Shown: piece by piece, positions 35,521 through 38,503 of the stretch
Position numbering within the stretch: position 1 is the stretch's first letter
Layout of the letters: each line of letters opens with the position of its first letter
NCBI RefSeq assembly: GCF_008042275.1
Contig: NZ_RDBK01000043.1
Span: forward strand, 2,528,606 to 2,567,108
Length of the DNA: 38,503 nucleotides
Source of the DNA: Streptomyces sp. OR43
GTDB taxonomy: Bacteria > Actinomycetota > Actinomycetes > Streptomycetales > Streptomycetaceae
Direction: 5' to 3'
Notes under the pieces: generated by a model
The model's input: only the letters and a program-made list of their open reading frames with translations
The model's database searches: none
What the model was told of the DNA's origin: nothing
Position numbers and translations under genes: made by a program

Positions 35521-35582
35521 GGGAACGCTCCTTGAGGCGGGGGGATGGAAAGCGGAGGAGGAACCCCTCTCCGCGGTCCGGG
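35187..35582. repeat. 28-bp perfect inverted repeat (35187-35214 / 35555-35582)
   Basis: The two copies are exact reverse complements, 340 bp apart. One lies inside dprE2, where the encoded residues look normal (EEEPLSAVR). The other sits where the conserved dprE1 C-terminus should be. The second copy therefore looks derived. Confidence 0.9.
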
Positions 35583-36892
35583 GGTTCGGCCCGGAGCTGC
35601 CGGAACGCGTCCAGCCGGGGATACATCGCGGCCAGCGTGTCGGGGCGCAGCCGGGAGTCCGCTGTCAGACAGACCCGGCCACCCGCCGCCGCCACCTCCT
35701 CGTCCAGCCGGTCGAGGAAGCGGGCCAGTCCCGGCAGGGCCGCGGGCAGGTCGAGGGCGAGGCTCCAGCCGGGTTCCGGGAACGACAGCCAGCCGGGATC
35801 GCCCGGGCCGAACCGCCCGAGCGCGGCGGTGAACGACGGGAAGCGCCGCTGCGAGATCCGTCCGACGATCCGGCGCAGTGTCTCGGCCCGCTTGTCCCCG
35901 ACGGTGAACTCGTAGCGCACGAGGCCGCCCCGGCCGTGGATCCGGTAGCCGTGCGCGGTGGTGTCCAGCGGGTGGAAGAAGGCGGAGATCCGCTGGAGTT
36001 CACCCGTGCGGGACCGGGGTGCGCGGCGGTACCGCACCTCGTTGAACGCGGCGGCGGACATCCGGCCCAGCAGCCCTCCGGACACGGCGTCCGGCACGGC
36101 GAGATGAGTGGCGGGCGGCTCGGCCGACCGGAAGGTGAGCGGTGTGCGCCGGGCGTGCGCCGGGAGCATGTGCAGGGGCGCGTGCTCCCCCCGGGTCAGG
36201 ACGCCGCGTCCCGTCGACCGGCCCCGGGCGGTCAGGTCGACCCAGGCGGACGCATAGCGGTGGCGGCGGCTCCCGGCGGCGAGCCTCGTCATCAGGTCGT
36301 CGAGATCCAGGGCCCGTTCGGTGTCGACCGACATCAGGGACGTCGCGACGGGATGGAACCGCAGCGTGGCCGAGAGGATCACCCCGGTCAGCCCCAGACC
36401 GCCCGCGGTCGCGTCGAAGAGCGGTGTGCCGGGGAGGACCGTACGGATCCGGCCGTCCGCGGTGAGGAGTTCGCACGCGACGACATGGCGGGAGAAGGAG
36501 CCCGCGGTGCGGTGGTTGTGACCGTGGACGTCGGACCCGATCGCCCCGCCCACCGTGCTGTACCGGTTGCCGGGCACCACCGGCAGGAACCAGCCGAGCG
36601 GCAGCAGCACCTCCAGCAGCCGGTGCAGGCTCACCCCCGCGTCGCACACCACGAGCCCGGCCCCGGCGTCGATGGTGCGGATCCGGTCCAGCCCCGTCAT
36701 GTCGAGGACGGAACCCCCGGCGTTCTGCGCGGCGTCGCCGTGCGCCCGGCCGAGGCCACGGGCGATCGAGCCGCGCGGCCCGCAGCCGCGCACCGCGGCG
36801 ACCGCCTCCTCGTGACTACGGGGGTGAAAGCGCAGGGCGGCCGTCGGGGCGGTGCGGCCCCAGCCGGTCAGGGACACGGTGTCGACAGACAT
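35216..36892 (-). CDS. DprE1-like FAD oxidoreductase, C-terminus disrupted and reading into dprE2
   Basis: The N-terminal 430 or so residues are a DprE1-type FAD enzyme: FAD-binding motif PVVPGNRYSTVGGAIGSDVHG, then AFFHPLD and LSFPEPGW. As sequenced, the frame does not stop after MYPRLDAFRQLRA but continues about 110 residues out of frame through dprE2 (558 aa against about 455-460 normal). The usual DPxGVFxSDLxRRL tail is missing. One extra base near the C run at 35583-35587 would give a TGA at 35519-35517, overlapping the dprE2 GTG, and a normal length. The equivalent of M. tuberculosis Lys418 is Ala (TADSR for AKDSR), and that of Cys387 is also Ala. The ATG at 36892 has TACGGT 7 nt upstream and no Shine-Dalgarno. 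It may be a degenerate or repurposed homologue. Confidence 0.7.
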   Translation of the reverse strand: MSVDTVSLTGWGRTAPTAALRFHPRSHEEAVAAVRGCGPRGSIARGLGRAHGDAAQNAGGSVLDMTGLDRIRTIDAGAGLVVCDAGVSLHRLLEVLLPLGWFLPVVPGNRYSTVGGAIGSDVHGHNHRTAGSFSRHVVACELLTADGRIRTVLPGTPLFDATAGGLGLTGVILSATLRFHPVATSLMSVDTERALDLDDLMTRLAAGSRRHRYASAWVDLTARGRSTGRGVLTRGEHAPLHMLPAHARRTPLTFRSAEPPATHLAVPDAVSGGLLGRMSAAAFNEVRYRRAPRSRTGELQRISAFFHPLDTTAHGYRIHGRGGLVRYEFTVGDKRAETLRRIVGRISQRRFPSFTAALGRFGPGDPGWLSFPEPGWSLALDLPAALPGLARFLDRLDEEVAAAGGRVCLTADSRLRPDTLAAMYPRLDAFRQLRAEPPDRGEGFLLRFPSPRLKERSREGCLRCPAVPAHPRRHIGDRARDRTPPDLPPHPHGLAGRPPLPRPGVGRGRTARPGGLRPYRRLRRAGHRVARDRARQDLHRGRHRHGAPGLRYPRRPGA

Positions 36893-36899
36893 GAGGGTG

Positions 36900-36905
36900 A
36901 CCGTA
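36900..36905 (-). promoter_or_regulatory. -10 hexamer TACGGT, leaderless start of the DprE1-like gene
   Basis: The minus strand reads TACGGT-N7-ATG with no ribosome site, the same geometry as the SWIM and AhpD-like genes. Confidence 0.35.
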
Positions 36906-36941
36906 TCGCCCGAGAAAACACCTTTGAGGGATTTGTTACAA

Positions 36942-36963
36942 CACTCACCGAAATGGGTGATTG
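36942..36963. promoter_or_regulatory. Operator-like dyad between DprE1-like and YihY genes
   Basis: CACTCACC-GAAATG-GGTGATTG pairs at 7 of 8 positions and lies in an AT-rich stretch of the 140-bp divergent gap. Binding protein unknown. Confidence 0.35.
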
Positions 36964-37032
36964 AGGGGGCGTCATCACCCCCGCGGCACACCGGACGCCG
37001 GTTTTCGGTGCCCGGGAGGGTAGTCGTACGAC

Positions 37033-38016
37033 ATGGACTGGCTGAAAAAACTCCCCGTCATCGGGCCGCTCGTCTCCCGGCTGATGGAGACGCACGCCTG
37101 GCGCAGCTACGAGACGCTGGAACGGGTCCACTGGGCGAGGCTCGCCGCAGCGATCACGTTCATCAGCTTCCTGGCGCTCTTCCCGCTCATCGCGGTCGCC
37201 GCGGCCATCGGCGCGGCGCTGCTCTCGGACAAGCAGCTCGACAAGATCGAGGACAAGGTCGCCGACCAGGTGCCCGGCATCTCCGACCAGCTCGGCATCG
37301 ACAACCTGGTGGCGCACGCGGGGACGGTCGGGCTGGTGGCCGGTGCGCTGCTGCTCTTCACCGGCGTCGGCTGGATCGGCTCGATGCGGGACTGCCTGCG
37401 CGCCGTCTGGGGCCTGGACGACGTGGACCAGGGCAACCCCGTCCTGCGCAAACTCAAGGACGCCGGAGTGCTGTTCGGGCTGGGCGGGGCGGCCCTGGTG
37501 ACGCTCGCGATCTCCTCGGTCGGCTCCGTCGCCGTCGGCCGGGTCGCCGATCTGCTGGGCATCCCGGAGAACGGGGCGGGCGGCGTGCTGCTGCGCGTCG
37601 CGGCCCTGCTGGTGGCGGTCGTCGCCGACTTCCTGCTGCTGCTCTACCTGCTGACCCTGCTGCCCGGCGTCGAACCGCCGCGGCGCCGGCTCGTGGTGGC
37701 CGGGCTGATCGGCGCGGTCGGCTTCGAACTGCTCAAGCTGCTGCTCGGCAGCTATATGAAGGGCGTCGCCTCGAAGAGCATGTACGGGGCCTTCGGCGTC
37801 CCGATCGCCTTGCTGCTGTGGATCAACTTCACGGCGAAGCTGCTGCTGTTCTGCGCCGCCTGGACGGCCACGCGGAGCAAGGAGGAAGCCGGAACGGAGG
37901 CCGCCGGCGAGCAAACCGACGCGGCGGATGCCGCCGGGAGGAAGGAACCCGGCGGCAGCACCCTCAGCGGCGGGGAAGGCGGCGCACCAGGTCCGGCAGC
38001 GGCCAGCGCCGGTTGA
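37033..38016 (+). CDS. YihY/UPF0761 (BrkB) family membrane protein
   Basis: A 327-residue inner-membrane protein. THAWRSYETLERVHWARLAAAITFISFLALFPLI is typical of the family N-terminus and includes the first membrane segment. Five further hydrophobic helices reach about residue 280, including the SMYGAFGVPIALLLWINFTAKLLLF motif region. A disordered Glu/Ala/Gly tail ends the protein. The ATG at 37033 follows GGGAGGG. The last 53 bp overlap the convergent carboxypeptidase gene. It was once called ribonuclease BN in error; a transport function is possible but unproven. Confidence 0.93.
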   Translation: MDWLKKLPVIGPLVSRLMETHAWRSYETLERVHWARLAAAITFISFLALFPLIAVAAAIGAALLSDKQLDKIEDKVADQVPGISDQLGIDNLVAHAGTVGLVAGALLLFTGVGWIGSMRDCLRAVWGLDDVDQGNPVLRKLKDAGVLFGLGGAALVTLAISSVGSVAVGRVADLLGIPENGAGGVLLRVAALLVAVVADFLLLLYLLTLLPGVEPPRRRLVVAGLIGAVGFELLKLLLGSYMKGVASKSMYGAFGVPIALLLWINFTAKLLLFCAAWTATRSKEEAGTEAAGEQTDAADAAGRKEPGGSTLSGGEGGAPGPAAASAG

Positions 38017-38503
38017 CCAGGAACGCCGCCCCGGCCACCAGGACGAGCGCTCCGCCGGCGATCCCGAGGGCGATGCCGATCCCGCCGGAACGGTCGGTGG
38101 CCGCGGCGGCCTTCGTGGTCCCGGGGCCGTTGCCGCCCTTGTCCGCGGCGGGCTTCTCCGCCTGGGCGCCCTTGCCCGTCCCCGTGCCGGTGTCGGCGGA
38201 CCTCGGCGGAACGAGCTCGCCGACCGGAGTGACCTTGCCGCCGGCCGCGAAGCCCCAGTCGAGCAGGCTCGCCGCTTCCTTGTAGACGGCGTGCGTCTCG
38301 TCGGACGACGGGTTCATGACGGTGACGAGCAGCACCTTGCCGTCGCGCTCGGCGACGCCGGTGAAGGTGTTCCCGGCGTGCGTCGTGTAGCCGTTCTTGA
38401 CGCCCGCGATGCCCTTGTACGCGGTGACCCCGTCGGCCCCGGTGAGCAGCCGGTTGGTGTTCTGGATGCCGAAGCTCTCGCGCTCCTTGCCCTTCTTCTG
38501 CTC
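37964..38503 (-). CDS. D-alanyl-D-alanine carboxypeptidase (S11), C-terminal part
   Basis: The last 179 residues; the gene continues beyond the right edge, so the SxxK and SxN motifs are outside the window. GVKNGYTTHAGNTFTG is the third active-site motif of S11 penicillin-binding proteins, with Lys-Asn-Gly in place of Lys-Thr-Gly. ERDGKVLLVTVMNPSSDETHAVYKEAASLLDWGF is the family C-terminus. A Gly/Thr/Lys stalk, one membrane helix (IGIALGIAGGALVLVAGAAF) and a short Arg-rich tail anchor it. It trims peptidoglycan pentapeptides outside the membrane. Convergent with yihY, overlapping 53 bp. Confidence 0.92.
   Translation of the reverse strand, partial: EQKKGKERESFGIQNTNRLLTGADGVTAYKGIAGVKNGYTTHAGNTFTGVAERDGKVLLVTVMNPSSDETHAVYKEAASLLDWGFAAGGKVTPVGELVPPRSADTGTGTGKGAQAEKPAADKGGNGPGTTKAAAATDRSGGIGIALGIAGGALVLVAGAAFLVNRRWPLPDLVRRLPRR

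Noticed and set aside
35187..35582. Phase-variable invertible segment
   Set aside because: Inverted repeats of 28 bp could allow flipping, but no invertase is nearby and inversion would destroy dprE2. Kept only as a test in the findings.
35216..36892. The 558-residue reading of dprE1 as a genuine fusion
   Set aside because: The extra 110 residues are the wrong frame of dprE2, rich in Arg/Pro/Gly with no conserved sequence. A frameshift or local rearrangement explains it better.

Overview
The window is chromosomal DNA of a Streptomyces-type actinomycete. It has very high G+C, strong GC bias at third codon positions, many GTG starts, GGAGG-type ribosome sites mixed with apparently leaderless genes, and Ala/Pro-rich linkers. 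The order lipase, icmB, sucCD, purNH, folD, mdh, trpS and a D-Ala-D-Ala carboxypeptidase matches, as I recall it, the core region around SCO4798-SCO4847 of S. coelicolor. I saw no tRNA, rRNA, insertion sequence, prophage or CRISPR.

Layout. (1) 1-2990: the N-terminus of a low-complexity protein that continues beyond the window, an alpha/beta-hydrolase lipase, and the small cobalamin-binding subunit of isobutyryl-CoA mutase. (2) 3277-11471: a divergent five-gene module. SWIM zinc finger then DUF5691 run leftward; MoxR AAA+ ATPase, DUF5682 and VWA run rightward. The last three overlap by 4 bp each. It is the actinobacterial counterpart of the uncharacterised E. coli yehL/yehM/yehP/yehQ set and is the best candidate for an undescribed system. 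The DUF5682 protein carries two motifs resembling the TraB/ChaN/Tiki fold. (3) 11573-13872: two exported Ala-rich proteins; the second is built of 8-residue and 11-residue tandem repeats. (4) 14199-16286: sucC-sucD, ended by a strong terminator. (5) 16435-20677: a leftward membrane-anchored XRE/sigma-factor-like fusion, a divergent DUF6350 membrane protein, and a convergent Ser-rich membrane protein. (6) 21043-28487: purN-purH, an RDD membrane protein, folD-DUF3017, a membrane-anchored XRE/DUF2690 regulator, and mdh. (7) 28583-32770: a MocR-type regulator facing a two-gene AhpD-like/PEP-mutase-like operon, then rocD. (8) 32985-38503: trpS, a 2H phosphoesterase, a DprE2/DprE1-like pair, a YihY membrane protein, and the C-terminal part of a D,D-carboxypeptidase.

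Core functions are one-carbon and purine synthesis (purN, purH, folD), the TCA cycle (sucCD, mdh), arginine/ornithine catabolism (rocD) and tRNA charging (trpS). Two different membrane-anchored XRE proteins suggest signalling at the membrane.

The most anomalous locus is dprE1. It has lost the catalytic lysine equivalent and its normal C-terminus, and it reads on into dprE2. The break coincides with a 28-bp perfect inverted copy of dprE2 sequence. Several genes have a TANNNT hexamer 7-8 nt before the start codon and no Shine-Dalgarno, so leaderless transcription appears common here.
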